Assembly (NCBI RefSeq): GCF_013407925.2
Contig: NZ_CP060201.1
Span: 434,001 to 498,000 of the forward strand
Direction: 5' to 3'
Length of the DNA stretch: 64,000 nt
Source: Pseudomonas protegens
GTDB taxonomy: Bacteria; Pseudomonadota; Gammaproteobacteria; Pseudomonadales; Pseudomonadaceae
Every line of letters begins with the position of its first letter. Position 1 is the first letter of the stretch. Below the pieces are notes generated by a model, which saw nothing but the letters and a program-made list of their open reading frames with translations, did no database searches and was not told the DNA's origin. A program made the translations under genes and the position numbers. This document shows positions 34,498-46,246 of this stretch, in pieces.

Positions 34498-35982
34498 CTA
34501 CATCCAGCCCAGCCACTTCCACCAGGTCATGGCGAACACCAGCATCAGCAGGTAGCCGATCAGCGTCACCAGCAGCCCGACCTTGGCGAACTGCCGGGCA
34601 TTGAAGGTCTCGGTGCCCAGGCAGACCATGTTCTGCGGCGCGTTGATCGGCAGGATGAAACCGTAGCTGACGACAAAGCCCAGGAGCATGGTCATGCCCA
34701 GGCGGCTGAATTCCCCGGGCAGGGTTTGCAGCACGGCGATCAGGATCGGCAGCAGCGCCGAGGTCAGGGCCGTGGCGCTGGCGAACCCCAGGTGGATCAG
34801 GATCAGGAACGCCGCGAGAATCGCGAACACCGCCAAAGGCCCGACCTGGTCCAGGCCGGTGTGGGCCACCACCTGCCCGCCCAGCCACTGCCCGGCCTGG
34901 GTGCTGAGCAGCGCCGAACCGAGGCTGATGCCGACCCCGAAGACGATCACCGTGCCCCAGGGAATGCGCGACTGCACGTCCTTCCAGGTCATGATGCCGA
35001 CCCGTGGCAGCAGCAGGATCACCAGCCCGGCGTAGGTGGTGGTCGTGGTGTCGAAGGGGTGCAGCTTGCCTTCGGTGGACCAGGCCAGAAGCAGCAGCAG
35101 CGACACCGCCAGCAGGCGCTTCTGCGGCCCGGTCATGGGGCCGATGTCCGCCAGGGACTGGGCCACCGCTTGCTTGCCGCCGGGAATGCTGTCGGTTTCC
35201 GGCGGCAGCAGTTTCAGCACCAGCCACAGCAGCACCAGAGACATGATCAGCGCCCAGGGCGCGCCGGCGATCAGCCAGTCGAGCCAGGCCACGCGCTGGC
35301 CGAGCATCTTGTCCATGAAGCCTACGGTCAGCAGGTTCTGCGCCGCGGCGGTCTGGATCCCGACGTTCCAGATGCTGGTGCCCTGGGCCACGACGATCAT
35401 CAGCCCGGCGGCGATGTTCGAGCGCTTGTCGACGCCGAAGGCGGCAATCACCCCCATCATGATCGGCACCACGCAGGCACTGCGCGCGGTGGCGCTGGGC
35501 ACCAGCAGGCTGAGGAGGATGGTCACGGCAATGGCGCCGATGAGGATGCGCCGGGTGCTGGTGCCGACCCGGCTCAGAGTCACCAGGGCGATGCGCCGGT
35601 CGAGGCCGGTGTGGGTCATGGCCGCGGCGATGAACAAGGCACCGGCCACCAGGGCCAGGGCCGAGTTGGAGAACCCGGTGAGGGCCAGGCTGATGGCCGC
35701 CGAGCTGCCATAGAGCTGGGTCGGGTCCTGCAGGGTTGGCGCGGTGCCGATCAGGAACGCCATCAGCGCGGTGATCATGATCGCGCTGGCCTCGTAGGAC
35801 ACCGCTTCGCTGATCCACACCACCACGGCAAACGCCAGGATCGCCAGCATCCGCTGCCCCGCGACCGGCAGGTCGGCGGGCAGCGGCAGGAGCAGTACGG
35901 CGACCAGCGCCAGCACGCCGATCAACAGCCCGACGGGCAAGCGCGCCCGGGCCTCGGAGGTTTGAATGTCAGGGGGGGTCAT
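34498..35982 (-). CDS. DASS/SLC13 family sodium:dicarboxylate or anion symporter
   Basis: 494-residue transporter with about 12 helices. DASS signatures: LVPSATARSACVVPIMMGV in the first half (the S-x-T motif for substrate/Na+ contact is SAT) and PINAPQNMVCLGTETFNARQ in the second. Likely moves C4-dicarboxylates, citrate or sulfate with Na+. I start at the ATG with AAGGAA 9 bases upstream; the frame extends further. Convergent with the DapF-like gene, six bases apart. Confidence 0.85.
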   Translation of the reverse strand: MTPPDIQTSEARARLPVGLLIGVLALVAVLLLPLPADLPVAGQRMLAILAFAVVVWISEAVSYEASAIMITALMAFLIGTAPTLQDPTQLYGSSAAISLALTGFSNSALALVAGALFIAAAMTHTGLDRRIALVTLSRVGTSTRRILIGAIAVTILLSLLVPSATARSACVVPIMMGVIAAFGVDKRSNIAAGLMIVVAQGTSIWNVGIQTAAAQNLLTVGFMDKMLGQRVAWLDWLIAGAPWALIMSLVLLWLVLKLLPPETDSIPGGKQAVAQSLADIGPMTGPQKRLLAVSLLLLLAWSTEGKLHPFDTTTTTYAGLVILLLPRVGIMTWKDVQSRIPWGTVIVFGVGISLGSALLSTQAGQWLGGQVVAHTGLDQVGPLAVFAILAAFLILIHLGFASATALTSALLPILIAVLQTLPGEFSRLGMTMLLGFVVSYGFILPINAPQNMVCLGTETFNARQFAKVGLLVTLIGYLLMLVFAMTWWKWLGWM

Positions 35983-36266
35983 GCGGGGGTATTCCTTCTC
36001 CGGTTGGGCGTGCACAGCATGCCTGGGTCTTCGGCAAACGGCCTTGATAAGGGTCAAATGGAGCCGCACGAGGGTCGCCTAGACTGCACAAGTGACGCCT
36101 GCAAAAAAGGCATTGCCCGGCCTGTCGCCTTGCTGAACAATCGCGAAAAAACTAGAAATACTTTTTTACATTTCTACAGATTTTTCACTTCAATGAGATC
36201 AGATTGGCATCAAGGCGACAGGGAGTCGAAGTATCAGCCGTACCACTCCAAACAAGCAGGTGCCTT

Positions 36267-37889
36267 ATGGTGACAAGAAACATGAAATTGACCTTGCGTG
36301 CGCTAATCAGCTTCGGCTCGATCTGCGTGTTATTGGTTGGCCTGGGAGGACTGGCCCTGTGGAAGATGGGACAGATCCATGACGCCGCGGTAGAACTGCA
36401 AACCAACTGGCTGCCCAGCGTGCGGCAAGCCACCCTGATTGAATCCAGCACCCTGCGCCTGCGTCTCGAAACGCTGCACTATGTCACCGAGAATGCGGCT
36501 GACAAGGCCGCCACACTGAGCAACCTCGCAACCCTCAAGAGCAACCTCAACCAGGCCATCAAGGACTACGCGGCGCTGGTATCCAGCCCCCATGAGCAAG
36601 ACACCTACGACCGGGTCAAGAGCGGCGCCCAGGCCTACCAGGACAAGCTGGCCGTGCTCCTGGAAAGCAGCAAGACCAGCAGCACCGAAGAGGCCACCAA
36701 CTATGTCAACCAGGTGACGGTGCCCCTGGCCAACACCCTGCAGTCCTCCATCGATGAGCTGATCCGCATCAACGAACAAGGCGCGGCGCAATCGGCCACC
36801 GATGCCGGCACCCAGTTCACCGCCGGGATTACCCTGACCGGGGTGATCATTGTCGTGGCCATCCTGCTCACCGCGCTGATTGCCCTGCTCTTCACCCGCA
36901 GCATCATCCTGCCGGTGCAGACCCTGCTGGCGACCACGCGGAAAATCGCCGAGGGCGATCTGCGCACCCAGGTGGAAGTCAGCGGCCAGGACGAACTCAC
37001 CGAACTGCAGACCGCCACCCGGGCCATGCTCGACAGCCTGAAGTCGACCATCCGCCACATTGCCGATTCGTCGACCCAACTGGCTTCGGCCGCCGAGGAG
37101 ATGAGCGCCATCACCCGCGAGTCCAACGCCGGCATCCAGCAGCAGAGCATGGAGACCGAACAGGCCGCCACGGCGGTCAACGAAATGACCGCCGCCGTCG
37201 AGGAAGTGGCGCGCAACGCGGTGTCCGCTTCGCAGTCGACCCAGGAATCCGAGCGCTCCGCCGGGCTGGGCAAGGAGCGGGTCGAACAGACCATCCACTC
37301 CATCGAGAAGCTCACCGGCACCGTGGAAAACACCCGGGTGGAAATGGCCGGGCTGGCGCAACAGGCCCAGGACATCACCAAGGTCCTGGACGTGATCCGC
37401 GCCATTGCCGAGCAGACCAACCTGCTGGCCCTCAACGCCGCCATCGAGGCCGCCCGGGCCGGCGAGCAAGGCCGCGGTTTTGCCGTGGTCGCCGATGAAG
37501 TGCGGGCCCTGGCCCACCGCACCCAGCTCTCGACCCAGGAAATCGAACAGATGATCCAGGGCATCCAGAGCGGTTCGAACAAAGCCATGCTGTCCATGCA
37601 ACAAAGCAGTGAGGACGCCAGCCAGACCCTGGCCATCGCCCATGAAGCCGGCTCGGCCATCGGTCACATCACCCAGGCCATCAGCCACATCAACGAACGC
37701 AACCTGATGATTGCCACCGCCTCGGAGGAACAGGCCCAGGTGGCGCGCTCGGTGGATCAGAACCTGATGAGCATCCGCGACCTGTCGGTGCAGAGCTCGT
37801 CCGCCGCCAGCCAGACCTCCATTGCCAGCAGTGAACTGTCGAACCTGGCGATGGGTCTGAACAAGCTGGTGGCACGCTTCTCCCTGTGA
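36267..37889 (+). CDS. Methyl-accepting chemotaxis protein
   Basis: 540-residue chemoreceptor. TM1 about residues 10-31, a periplasmic four-helix-bundle sensor (32-187), TM2 188-210, HAMP 211-265, and a cytoplasmic signalling domain with the hairpin tip core IRAIAEQTNLLALNAAIEAA. The ligand cannot be read from the sequence; 4HB sensors of Pseudomonas bind amino acids, organic acids and others. No C-terminal CheR-docking pentapeptide. A gene-free 284 bases upstream show no clear flagellar-type promoter. An HD-GYP gene follows in the same direction after 122 bp. Confidence 0.92.
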   Translation: MVTRNMKLTLRALISFGSICVLLVGLGGLALWKMGQIHDAAVELQTNWLPSVRQATLIESSTLRLRLETLHYVTENAADKAATLSNLATLKSNLNQAIKDYAALVSSPHEQDTYDRVKSGAQAYQDKLAVLLESSKTSSTEEATNYVNQVTVPLANTLQSSIDELIRINEQGAAQSATDAGTQFTAGITLTGVIIVVAILLTALIALLFTRSIILPVQTLLATTRKIAEGDLRTQVEVSGQDELTELQTATRAMLDSLKSTIRHIADSSTQLASAAEEMSAITRESNAGIQQQSMETEQAATAVNEMTAAVEEVARNAVSASQSTQESERSAGLGKERVEQTIHSIEKLTGTVENTRVEMAGLAQQAQDITKVLDVIRAIAEQTNLLALNAAIEAARAGEQGRGFAVVADEVRALAHRTQLSTQEIEQMIQGIQSGSNKAMLSMQQSSEDASQTLAIAHEAGSAIGHITQAISHINERNLMIATASEEQAQVARSVDQNLMSIRDLSVQSSSAASQTSIASSELSNLAMGLNKLVARFSL

Positions 37890-38011
37890 GACGGGCCCAA
37901 GCCCGCCTGGAAGTCAGGTAGCACAAGCGCCGGTGTGGTTCGCCAGCCAGCGGTTCCTTGCACGAGCCGCTGGCCGGCGACCAGCCGGTGCCTTGAAATG
38001 GAGTGCTGGTC

Positions 38012-39223
38012 ATGTTGAAACACATCTCCATCCACCAGCTGCAAATGGGCATGTACATCCATCAATTCTGTGGTTCCTGGCTGGACCACTCGTTCTGGAA
38101 AGCCGGCTTCGTCCTCGACAGCCGGGAAGACCTGCAACGCCTGCAACGCTCCAACCTCAGCGGTCTGTGGATCGACACCGTCAAGGGCCGCGACCTGCCC
38201 GAGGCCAATGGCGCGCCAGCGCCAAGCGCCCCGCCACAGCCCCTGCCGGCCAGGGCGGCCACAGTGGCCACGCCCCGGGCGAGCATGGACGAGGAAGTCC
38301 AACGCGCGATCAAGCTCTGCGCCCACTCGCGCAAGGCGGTGATGGCGATGTTTCAGGAAGTGCGCATGGGCCAGGCCCTGGAGATGCAGCAAGCCGAGGA
38401 GCTGGTGGTGCAGATGAGCGAGTCGCTGCTGCGCCATCCCGATGCGCTGATCAGCCTGGCCCGCCTGAAGAGCGCCGATGACTACACCTATATGCATTCA
38501 GTGGCGGTGTGCGCGCTGATGCTGGCCACCGCCCGCCAACTGGGGCTGTCGGAGGAGTACATCCGCCTGGCGGGAATTGCCGGGCTGCTGCATGACGTGG
38601 GCAAGCTGACCATTCCCGACAGCATCCTCAACAAACCGCAGAAGCTCTCGGACAGCGAATTCGAACAGGTCAAGCTGCACCCCGAAGCCGGTGGCGCGAT
38701 CCTGCGGCAAAGTCCTGACGTGGATGCGCTGGTGCTCGACGTGTGCCTGCATCACCACGAGAAAGCCGACGGTTCCGGCTATCCGCACCACTTGGCGGGC
38801 AACCAGATCAGCCTGTTCGCGCAGATGGGCGCGGTGTGCGACGTGTACGACGCGGTGACCTCCAATCGCCCCTACAACCGTGGCTGGGACCCGGCCGAGG
38901 CGATCCAGCGCATGTCCACCTGGACCGGCCACTTCGACCAGCGGGTGTTCCAAGCGTTCGTCAAGAGCGTGGGCATCTATCCGGTGGGGGCCCTGGTGCG
39001 CCTGGAAAGCGGTCGCCTGGGGGTGGTGATCGAACAGAACCCCAAGTCGCTGCTCACGCCCAAGGTCCGGGTGTTTTTCTCCACCCGCTCCAACCTGCCC
39101 CTGGAGCAGAGCGTGGTCGACCTGGCCAAGGTCCGGGGCCAGGATCGCATCCTCGCCCGCGAAGCCCCGCAAGACTGGGAATTCAAGAACCTGGAGCAGC
39201 TCTGGAACCCGCTCCCGGCCTGA
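38012..39223 (+). CDS. HD-GYP domain c-di-GMP phosphodiesterase
   Basis: 403-residue protein with an N-terminal DUF3391-like region (about 5-60), a Pro/Ala-rich linker (about 65-92), and a C-terminal HD-GYP domain. Metal-binding and family motifs are GLLHDVGKLTIPDSIL (H194-D195) and LHHHEKADGSGYP (G256-Y257-P258), both complete, so it should hydrolyse c-di-GMP. I start at the ATG with GGAG 8 bases before it; a GTG three codons earlier is possible. Its location after a chemoreceptor suggests a link with motility. Convergent with bkdR, three bases apart. Confidence 0.9.
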   Translation: MLKHISIHQLQMGMYIHQFCGSWLDHSFWKAGFVLDSREDLQRLQRSNLSGLWIDTVKGRDLPEANGAPAPSAPPQPLPARAATVATPRASMDEEVQRAIKLCAHSRKAVMAMFQEVRMGQALEMQQAEELVVQMSESLLRHPDALISLARLKSADDYTYMHSVAVCALMLATARQLGLSEEYIRLAGIAGLLHDVGKLTIPDSILNKPQKLSDSEFEQVKLHPEAGGAILRQSPDVDALVLDVCLHHHEKADGSGYPHHLAGNQISLFAQMGAVCDVYDAVTSNRPYNRGWDPAEAIQRMSTWTGHFDQRVFQAFVKSVGIYPVGALVRLESGRLGVVIEQNPKSLLTPKVRVFFSTRSNLPLEQSVVDLAKVRGQDRILAREAPQDWEFKNLEQLWNPLPA

Positions 39224-39226
39224 GCC

Positions 39227-39715
39227 TCAGGTGCCCAGGGTCAGGCCGTTGGCCGGCAGCGGCAACGCGGTCTTGTAGCGCACCTGCTTGAGGGCGAAGC
39301 TGGAACGGATATTGGCCACCCCGGGCACCTTGGTCAGAAAGTCCATCATGAAACGCTCCAGGGCCTGGATGGTCGGCACCAGCACGCGGATCAGGTAGTC
39401 CGGGTCGCCCGCCATCAGGTAGCACTCCATGACTTCCGGGCGATCGGCGATGGCCTCCTCGAAGTGCTGCAAGGCCTCCTCCACCTGCTTCTCCAGGCTG
39501 ACGTGAATGAACACGTTGACGTGCAGCCCCAACAGGTCGGCATCCAGCAGGGTCACCTGCTCGCGGATCAACCCCAGTTCCTCCATGGCCTTGACCCGGT
39601 TGAAACACGGCGTGGGCGAGAGATTCACCGAACGGGCGAGGTCGGCGTTGGTGATGCGGGCGTTCTCCTGAAGACTGTTGAGAATGCCGATGTCGGTACG
39701 GTCCAGTTTGCGCAT
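39227..39715 (-). CDS. bkdR: Lrp/AsnC family activator of the bkd operon
   Basis: 162-residue Lrp-type regulator: helix-turn-helix [25 protein letters not shown] at residues 20-45, then a RAM ligand-binding domain with [20 protein letters not shown]. Its position, divergent from bkdA1, and size match Pseudomonas BkdR, which activates bkd in response to L-branched-chain amino acids. The TTG-initiated extension is not supported. A candidate binding site lies in the 196-bp divergent region. Confidence 0.9.
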   Translation of the reverse strand: MRKLDRTDIGILNSLQENARITNADLARSVNLSPTPCFNRVKAMEELGLIREQVTLLDADLLGLHVNVFIHVSLEKQVEEALQHFEEAIADRPEVMECYLMAGDPDYLIRVLVPTIQALERFMMDFLTKVPGVANIRSSFALKQVRYKTALPLPANGLTLGT

Positions 39716-39744
39716 GAGACAAAACAACCTTTTTTTTATGTTTA

Positions 39745-39763
39745 TGCAGATTTTTTATCTGCA
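39745..39763. promoter_or_regulatory. Lrp-like box in the bkdR-bkdA1 divergent region
   Basis: TGCAGAT-TTTTT-ATCTGCA is a perfect 7-bp inverted repeat; its core CAGATTTTTTATCTG fits the Lrp consensus arms CAG...CTG (about 12 of 15 positions by eye). It is 30 bp upstream of bkdR and 149 bp upstream of bkdA1, within AT-rich DNA, so it could serve BkdR autoregulation and activation of the operon. Confidence 0.55.
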
Positions 39764-39905
39764 AATGATCTCAAGCGCAATGAAACAGAGATAAATATTC
39801 TCCTTCGCCCGGCCTATGATGTTTGTAGGACAAGATTTCTTTTACCCAAAGAATGACTGTCAGCTAGCGCGCCCAATTACAAGAAATCCACAAGATCGAG
39901 CGTAG

Positions 39906-41147
<1,242 letters not shown>

Positions 41148-41148
41148 G

Positions 41149-42207
41149 ATGAACGATCACAACAACAATATCCAGCTGGAAACCGCCATGACCACCACCA
41201 CCATGACCATGATCCAGGCCCTGCGCTCGGCCATGGATGTGATGCTTGAGCGTGACGACAACGTGGTGGTGTTCGGCCAGGACGTCGGTTACTTCGGCGG
41301 CGTGTTCCGCTGCACCGAGGGCCTGCAGGCCAAGTACGGCACCTCGCGGGTGTTCGACGCGCCGATCTCGGAAAGCGGCATCGTCGGCGCGGCCATCGGC
41401 ATGGGCGCCTACGGCCTGCGCCCGGTGGCGGAAATCCAGTTCGCCGACTACGTCTACCCGGCATCCGACCAGATCATTTCCGAAGCCGCGCGCCTGCGCT
41501 ATCGCTCCGCCGGCCAGTTCACCGCGCCGATGACCCTGCGCATGCCGTGCGGCGGCGGCATCTACGGCGGGCAGACCCACAGCCAGAGCATCGAGGCGAT
41601 GTTCACCCAGGTCTGCGGCCTGCGCACCGTGATGCCGTCCAACCCCTACGACGCCAAGGGCCTGCTGATCGCCTCCATCGAAAACGATGACCCGGTGATC
41701 TTCCTCGAACCCAAGCGCCTGTATAACGGCCCGTTCGACGGCCACCACGACCGCCCGGTAACCCCCTGGTCGAAACACCCGGCGGCCCAGGTGCCGGACG
41801 GCTACTACAAGGTGCCGCTGGACGTGGCGGCCATCGCCCGCCCGGGCAAGGACGTCACCGTCCTCACCTACGGCACCACGGTCTATGTGTCGCAAGTGGC
41901 GGCCGAGGAAACCGGCATCGACGCCGAGGTCATCGACCTGCGCAGCCTGTGGCCCCTGGACCTGGACACCATCGTCAAGTCGGTGAAGAAGACCGGCCGT
42001 TGCGTGGTGGTGCATGAAGCCACCCGTACCTGCGGGTTCGGCGCCGAGCTGGTGTCGCTGGTGCAGGAACACTGCTTCCACCACCTGGAAGCCCCGATCG
42101 AGCGCGTCACCGGTTGGGATACACCGTATCCCCACGCGCAGGAGTGGGCATATTTCCCAGGGCCGTCCCGAGTGGGCGCGGCGCTGCAACGGGTCATGGA
42201 GGTCTGA
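41149..42207 (+). CDS. bkdA2: Branched-chain 2-oxoacid dehydrogenase E1 beta subunit
   Basis: 352-residue E1-beta. VVVFGQDVGYFGGVFRCTEG, FDAPISESGIVGAAIGMGAYG and EIQFADYVYP are the canonical E1-beta motifs; the C-terminal transketolase-like domain includes VIDLRSLWPLDLDTI. Completes the thiamine-dependent decarboxylase with BkdA1. An ATG 14 codons downstream (MTTTTMT) is an alternative start. Directly abuts bkdB. Confidence 0.93.
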   Translation: MNDHNNNIQLETAMTTTTMTMIQALRSAMDVMLERDDNVVVFGQDVGYFGGVFRCTEGLQAKYGTSRVFDAPISESGIVGAAIGMGAYGLRPVAEIQFADYVYPASDQIISEAARLRYRSAGQFTAPMTLRMPCGGGIYGGQTHSQSIEAMFTQVCGLRTVMPSNPYDAKGLLIASIENDDPVIFLEPKRLYNGPFDGHHDRPVTPWSKHPAAQVPDGYYKVPLDVAAIARPGKDVTVLTYGTTVYVSQVAAEETGIDAEVIDLRSLWPLDLDTIVKSVKKTGRCVVVHEATRTCGFGAELVSLVQEHCFHHLEAPIERVTGWDTPYPHAQEWAYFPGPSRVGAALQRVMEV

Positions 42208-43506
42208 ATGGGCACGCACGTTATCAAGATGCCGGACATCGGCGAAGGCATCGCGGAAGTGGAACTGGCGCAGTGGCACGTAAAAGTCGGCGACCAGGTG
42301 GTGGAAGACCAGGTCCTGGCCGACGTGATGACCGACAAGGCGATGGTCGACATCCCCTCCCCGGTGCACGGCAAGGTCATTTCCCTGGGCGGCGAGCCCG
42401 GTGAAGTGATGGCGGTGGGCAGCATTCTCATCAGCATCGAAGTCGAAGGCGCGGGCAACCTCAAGGAGTCCGCCCAGGCCGCCGCGCCGGCGGCAAAAGC
42501 GCCGGCAGCTATTAATAAGCCGGCTGCCGCGCCAGTGGTCGAAGCGCCAAGGGTGGAACAAGCCGTCGCCAGCCAGGCCGCCTGCCGTCCCGCGCCCCAG
42601 GCGCCGGTGGCGCGCCAGGCCGACGAGCGTCCCCTGGCCTCGCCAGCCGTGCGCAAGCACGCCCTGGACCTGGGCATCCAGCTGCGCCTGGTGCAAGGCA
42701 GCGGCCCGGCCGGGCGCATCCTGCACCAAGACCTGGAGGCCTACCTGGCCCAGGACAGCCAGCCGCTCAAGGGCTACTCGGCGCCGGGCACAGGTTATGC
42801 CGAACGCCACGACGAAGAGCAGATCCAGGTGATCGGCATGCGCCGCAAGATCGCCCAGCGCATGCAGGAGTCCAAGCACCGCGCCGCGCACTTCAGCTAT
42901 GTCGAGGAAGTGGACGTCACCGCCCTGGAAGAGCTGCGCATCCACCTCAATGAAAAGCACGGCGCCAGCCGCGGCAAGCTGACCCTGCTGCCGTTCCTGG
43001 TGCGGGCCATGGTCGTGGCCCTGCGCGACTTCCCGCAGATCAACGCGCGCTACGACGACGAAGCCCAGGTCATCACCCGCCACGGCGCGGTGCATGTCGG
43101 GGTCGCCACCCAGAGCGACGTCGGCCTGATGGTGCCGGTGGTGCGTCACGCCGAAGCCCGCAGCCTGTGGGGCAACGCCGAGGAAATCTCGCGCCTGGCC
43201 AAGGCCGCCCGCAGCGGCAAGGCAGCCCGGGATGAACTGTCCGGCTCCACCATCACCCTCACCAGCCTCGGCGCCCTGGGCGGGATCGTCAGCACCCCGG
43301 TGCTGAACCTGCCGGAAGTGGCGATTGTCGGGGTCAACCGCATCGTCGAGCGGCCGATGGTGATCAAGGGCCAGATCGTGATCCGCAAGATGATGAACCT
43401 CTCCAGCTCCTTCGATCACCGGGTGGTCGACGGCATGGACGCTGCGCAATTCATCCAGGCCATTCGCGGCCTGCTCGAACAACCCGCCACGCTGTTTGTG
43501 GACTGA
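42208..43506 (+). CDS. bkdB: Branched-chain 2-oxoacid dehydrogenase E2 (dihydrolipoyl acyltransferase)
   Basis: 432-residue E2 with one N-terminal lipoyl domain (lipoyl-Lys K44 in [14 protein letters not shown]), an Ala/Pro-rich linker (about 85-130), a peripheral-subunit-binding domain ([19 protein letters not shown]), and a C-terminal acyltransferase with catalytic [15 protein letters not shown]. Transfers the branched acyl group to CoA and forms the complex core. No gap to bkdA2; lpdV follows after 17 bp. Confidence 0.93.
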   Translation: MGTHVIKMPDIGEGIAEVELAQWHVKVGDQVVEDQVLADVMTDKAMVDIPSPVHGKVISLGGEPGEVMAVGSILISIEVEGAGNLKESAQAAAPAAKAPAAINKPAAAPVVEAPRVEQAVASQAACRPAPQAPVARQADERPLASPAVRKHALDLGIQLRLVQGSGPAGRILHQDLEAYLAQDSQPLKGYSAPGTGYAERHDEEQIQVIGMRRKIAQRMQESKHRAAHFSYVEEVDVTALEELRIHLNEKHGASRGKLTLLPFLVRAMVVALRDFPQINARYDDEAQVITRHGAVHVGVATQSDVGLMVPVVRHAEARSLWGNAEEISRLAKAARSGKAARDELSGSTITLTSLGALGGIVSTPVLNLPEVAIVGVNRIVERPMVIKGQIVIRKMMNLSSSFDHRVVDGMDAAQFIQAIRGLLEQPATLFVD

Positions 43507-43523
43507 GCATCAGAGGAGCAGGC

Positions 43524-44915
43524 ATGCAACAGACTCTCAATACTCAACTCTTGATCATCGGCGGCGGCCCTGGCGGTTACGTGGCAGCGATCCGTGCCGG
43601 TCAGCTGGGCATCTCCACCATCCTGGTGGAAGGCCAGGCCCTGGGCGGCACCTGCCTGAACATCGGCTGCATCCCGTCCAAGGCGCTGATTCATGTCGCC
43701 GAGCAGTTCCACCAGACCCGCCACCACAGCCAGGGGTCGGCCCTGGGCATCGAAGTGGCGGCGCCGACCCTGAACATCGGCAAGAGCGTGGAATGGAAGG
43801 ACGGCATCGTCGACCGCCTGACCACCGGGGTCGCCGCGCTGTTGAAGAAAAACAAGGTCCAGGTGATTCAGGGCTGGGCCAAGGTCATCGACGGCAAGAC
43901 CGTGGAGATCGAAGGCACCGATACCCGCATCCACTGCGAACACCTGCTGCTGGCCACCGGCTCGAAAAGCGTCAACCTGCCGATGCTGCCCATCGGCGGG
44001 CCGATCATCTCCTCCACCGAGGCCCTGGCGCCCAAGACCCTGCCCAAGCGCCTGACCGTGGTCGGTGGCGGCTACATCGGCCTGGAACTGGGCATTGCCT
44101 ACCGCAAGCTCGGGGTCGAGGTCAGCGTGGTCGAAGCCCAGGAGCGCATCCTGCCGGCCTACGACGCGGAACTGACCCAGCCGGTGCTGGAATCGGTGAA
44201 GCAGCTGGGGATCAAGCTCTACCTCAAGCACAGCGTGCTGGGCTTCGATGCCGCCAGCAGCAGCCTGCAGGTGCGCGAGCCCAATGGCGACACCCTGAAC
44301 CTGAGCACCGATCAGGTGCTGGTGGCGGTGGGTCGCAAGCCCAACACCCAGGGCTGGAACCTGGAAAGCCTGAACCTGGAGATGAACGGCGCGGCGATCA
44401 AGATCGACCACCGCTGCCAGACCAGCATGCGCAATGTCTGGGCCATCGGCGACCTCAGCGGCGAACCGATGCTCGCGCACCGGGCCATGGCCCAGGGCGA
44501 GATGGTCGCCGAGCTGATCGCCGGCAAGCACCGGGAATTCAACCCGGCGGCGATCCCGGCGGTGTGCTTCACCGACCCGGAACTGGTGGTGGTGGGCAAG
44601 ACCCCGGACGAAGCTCGCGCCGCGGGCCTGGATTGCATCGTCAGCAGCTTCCCGTTCGCCGCCAATGGCCGGGCCATGACCCTGGAATCGAAAAGCGGTT
44701 TCGTGCGGGTGGTGGCGCGAAGTGACAATCACCTGATTGTCGGCTGGCAGGCGGTGGGGGTCGGGGTCTCCGAATTGTCCACGGCGTTCGGCCAATCCCT
44801 GGAAATGGGCGCGCGCCTGGAAGACATCGGCGGCACCATCCACGCCCACCCGACCCTGGGTGAAGCGGTCCAGGAAGCGGCGCTGCGGGCCCTGGGTCAC
44901 GCCCTGCATCTGTAA
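43524..44915 (+). CDS. lpdV: Dihydrolipoamide dehydrogenase E3 of the branched-chain complex
   Basis: 463-residue FAD disulfide oxidoreductase: FAD motif [16 protein letters not shown], redox-active [18 protein letters not shown] motif [13 protein letters not shown], and C-terminal active-site His in [12 protein letters not shown]. Reoxidises the lipoyl group of BkdB. AGGAG lies before the ATG. Last gene of the operon, followed by a REPIN. Confidence 0.93.
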   Translation: MQQTLNTQLLIIGGGPGGYVAAIRAGQLGISTILVEGQALGGTCLNIGCIPSKALIHVAEQFHQTRHHSQGSALGIEVAAPTLNIGKSVEWKDGIVDRLTTGVAALLKKNKVQVIQGWAKVIDGKTVEIEGTDTRIHCEHLLLATGSKSVNLPMLPIGGPIISSTEALAPKTLPKRLTVVGGGYIGLELGIAYRKLGVEVSVVEAQERILPAYDAELTQPVLESVKQLGIKLYLKHSVLGFDAASSSLQVREPNGDTLNLSTDQVLVAVGRKPNTQGWNLESLNLEMNGAAIKIDHRCQTSMRNVWAIGDLSGEPMLAHRAMAQGEMVAELIAGKHREFNPAAIPAVCFTDPELVVVGKTPDEARAAGLDCIVSSFPFAANGRAMTLESKSGFVRVVARSDNHLIVGWQAVGVGVSELSTAFGQSLEMGARLEDIGGTIHAHPTLGEAVQEAALRALGHALHL

Positions 44916-44946
44916 CCATTCAAGGGGCACACAGCACAGCGCCCAG

Positions 44947-45030
44947 GTAGGAGCGAGCCTGCTCGCGAAAGGGCTGGCGGGGATAGCCAAGCGTTCGCGC
45001 CGGGGCCTTCGCGAGCAAGCTCGCTCCTAC
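44947..45030. repeat. REPIN, family B
   Basis: Arms GTAGGAGCGAGCCTGCTCGC and GCGAGCAAGCTCGCTCCTAC, 84 bp overall, 31 bp after the lpdV stop. The 290 bases between lpdV and ilvE otherwise hold the presumed ilvE promoter region; no clear sites were recognised. Confidence 0.9.
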
Positions 45031-45205
45031 AGGGGGGGTACGGGGGCTGTCTGGGGGAAAGTTTCATGAGCAGGCTAAGTTTTTTTGCGCCCCCTCCCAT
45101 CGTCCGGGATGCGGTCCGCCCCCGGAATGCAGTATTGTTGTGCCCATCCAAAAAACGTCAGAAGCCTTGAGCCGTTCCGGCGGTTGTTAAGTGATAGAGG
45201 GTGTC

Positions 45206-46225
45206 ATGGGTAACGAAAGCATCAATTGGGACAAGCTGGGTTTTGACTACATCAAGACAGACAAGCGCTATCTGTCGCACTGGCGTAACGGCGAGTGGGA
45301 CGCAGGCACCCTGACTGAAGACAACGTGCTGCACATCAGCGAGGGCTCCACCGCCCTGCACTACGGTCAGCAATGTTTCGAAGGCCTCAAGGCCTACCGC
45401 TGCAAGGACGGCTCGATCAACCTGTTCCGTCCGGACCAGAACGCCGCGCGCATGCAGCGCAGCTGCGCCCGCCTGCTGATGCCGCAGGTGTCCACCGAGC
45501 AGTTCATCGAAGCCTGCAAGGCCGTGGTCAAGGCCAACGAACGCTTCATCCCGCCTTACGGCACCGGCGGCGCGCTGTACCTGCGTCCGTTCGTGATCGG
45601 CGTGGGTGACAACATCGGCGTGCGCACCGCGCCCGAGTTCATCTTCTCGATCTTCGCCATCCCGGTCGGCGCCTACTTCAAGGGCGGCCTGACTCCGCAC
45701 AACTTCCTGATCTCCAGCTACGACCGCGCTGCCCCGCAAGGCACCGGCGCGGCCAAGGTCGGTGGCAACTACGCCGCCAGCCTGATGCCCGGCTCCCAGG
45801 CCAAGAAGGCCAGCTTCGCCGACTGCATCTACCTCGATCCGCTGACCCACAGCAAGATCGAGGAAGTCGGTTCGGCCAACTTCTTCGGCATCACCCACGA
45901 CGACAAATTCGTCACCCCCAACTCGCCGTCGGTACTGCCGGGTATCACCCGCCTGTCGCTGATCGAGCTGGCCAAGACCCGCCTGGGCCTGGAAGTGGTC
46001 GAAGGTGACGTGTTCATCGACAAGCTCGCGGACTTCAAGGAAGCCGGCGCCTGCGGTACTGCCGCGGTGATCACGCCGATCGGCGGCATCCAGTACCAGG
46101 ACAAGCTGCACGTGTTCTACAGCGAAAAAGACGTCGGCCCGATCACCCAGAAGCTCTACAAAGAGCTGACCGGCGTGCAGACCGGCGACGTGGAAGCGCC
46201 AGCGGGCTGGATCGTCAAGGTCTGA
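45206..46225 (+). CDS. ilvE: Branched-chain amino acid aminotransferase
   Basis: 339-residue class IV aminotransferase. The pyridoxal-phosphate Lys is K184 in GAAKVGGNYAAS; HYGQQCFEGLKAYR, LRPFVIGVG and GTAAVITPIGG are conserved. Interconverts Val/Leu/Ile and their 2-oxo acids, and so can feed the Bkd complex encoded just upstream as well as serve biosynthesis. Starts at the ATG after AGAGGG; the GTG upstream is not supported. Ends at a strong rho-independent terminator. Confidence 0.93.
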   Translation: MGNESINWDKLGFDYIKTDKRYLSHWRNGEWDAGTLTEDNVLHISEGSTALHYGQQCFEGLKAYRCKDGSINLFRPDQNAARMQRSCARLLMPQVSTEQFIEACKAVVKANERFIPPYGTGGALYLRPFVIGVGDNIGVRTAPEFIFSIFAIPVGAYFKGGLTPHNFLISSYDRAAPQGTGAAKVGGNYAASLMPGSQAKKASFADCIYLDPLTHSKIEEVGSANFFGITHDDKFVTPNSPSVLPGITRLSLIELAKTRLGLEVVEGDVFIDKLADFKEAGACGTAAVITPIGGIQYQDKLHVFYSEKDVGPITQKLYKELTGVQTGDVEAPAGWIVKV

Positions 46226-46246
46226 TTCGCCCCCCGCCGCACCCGA

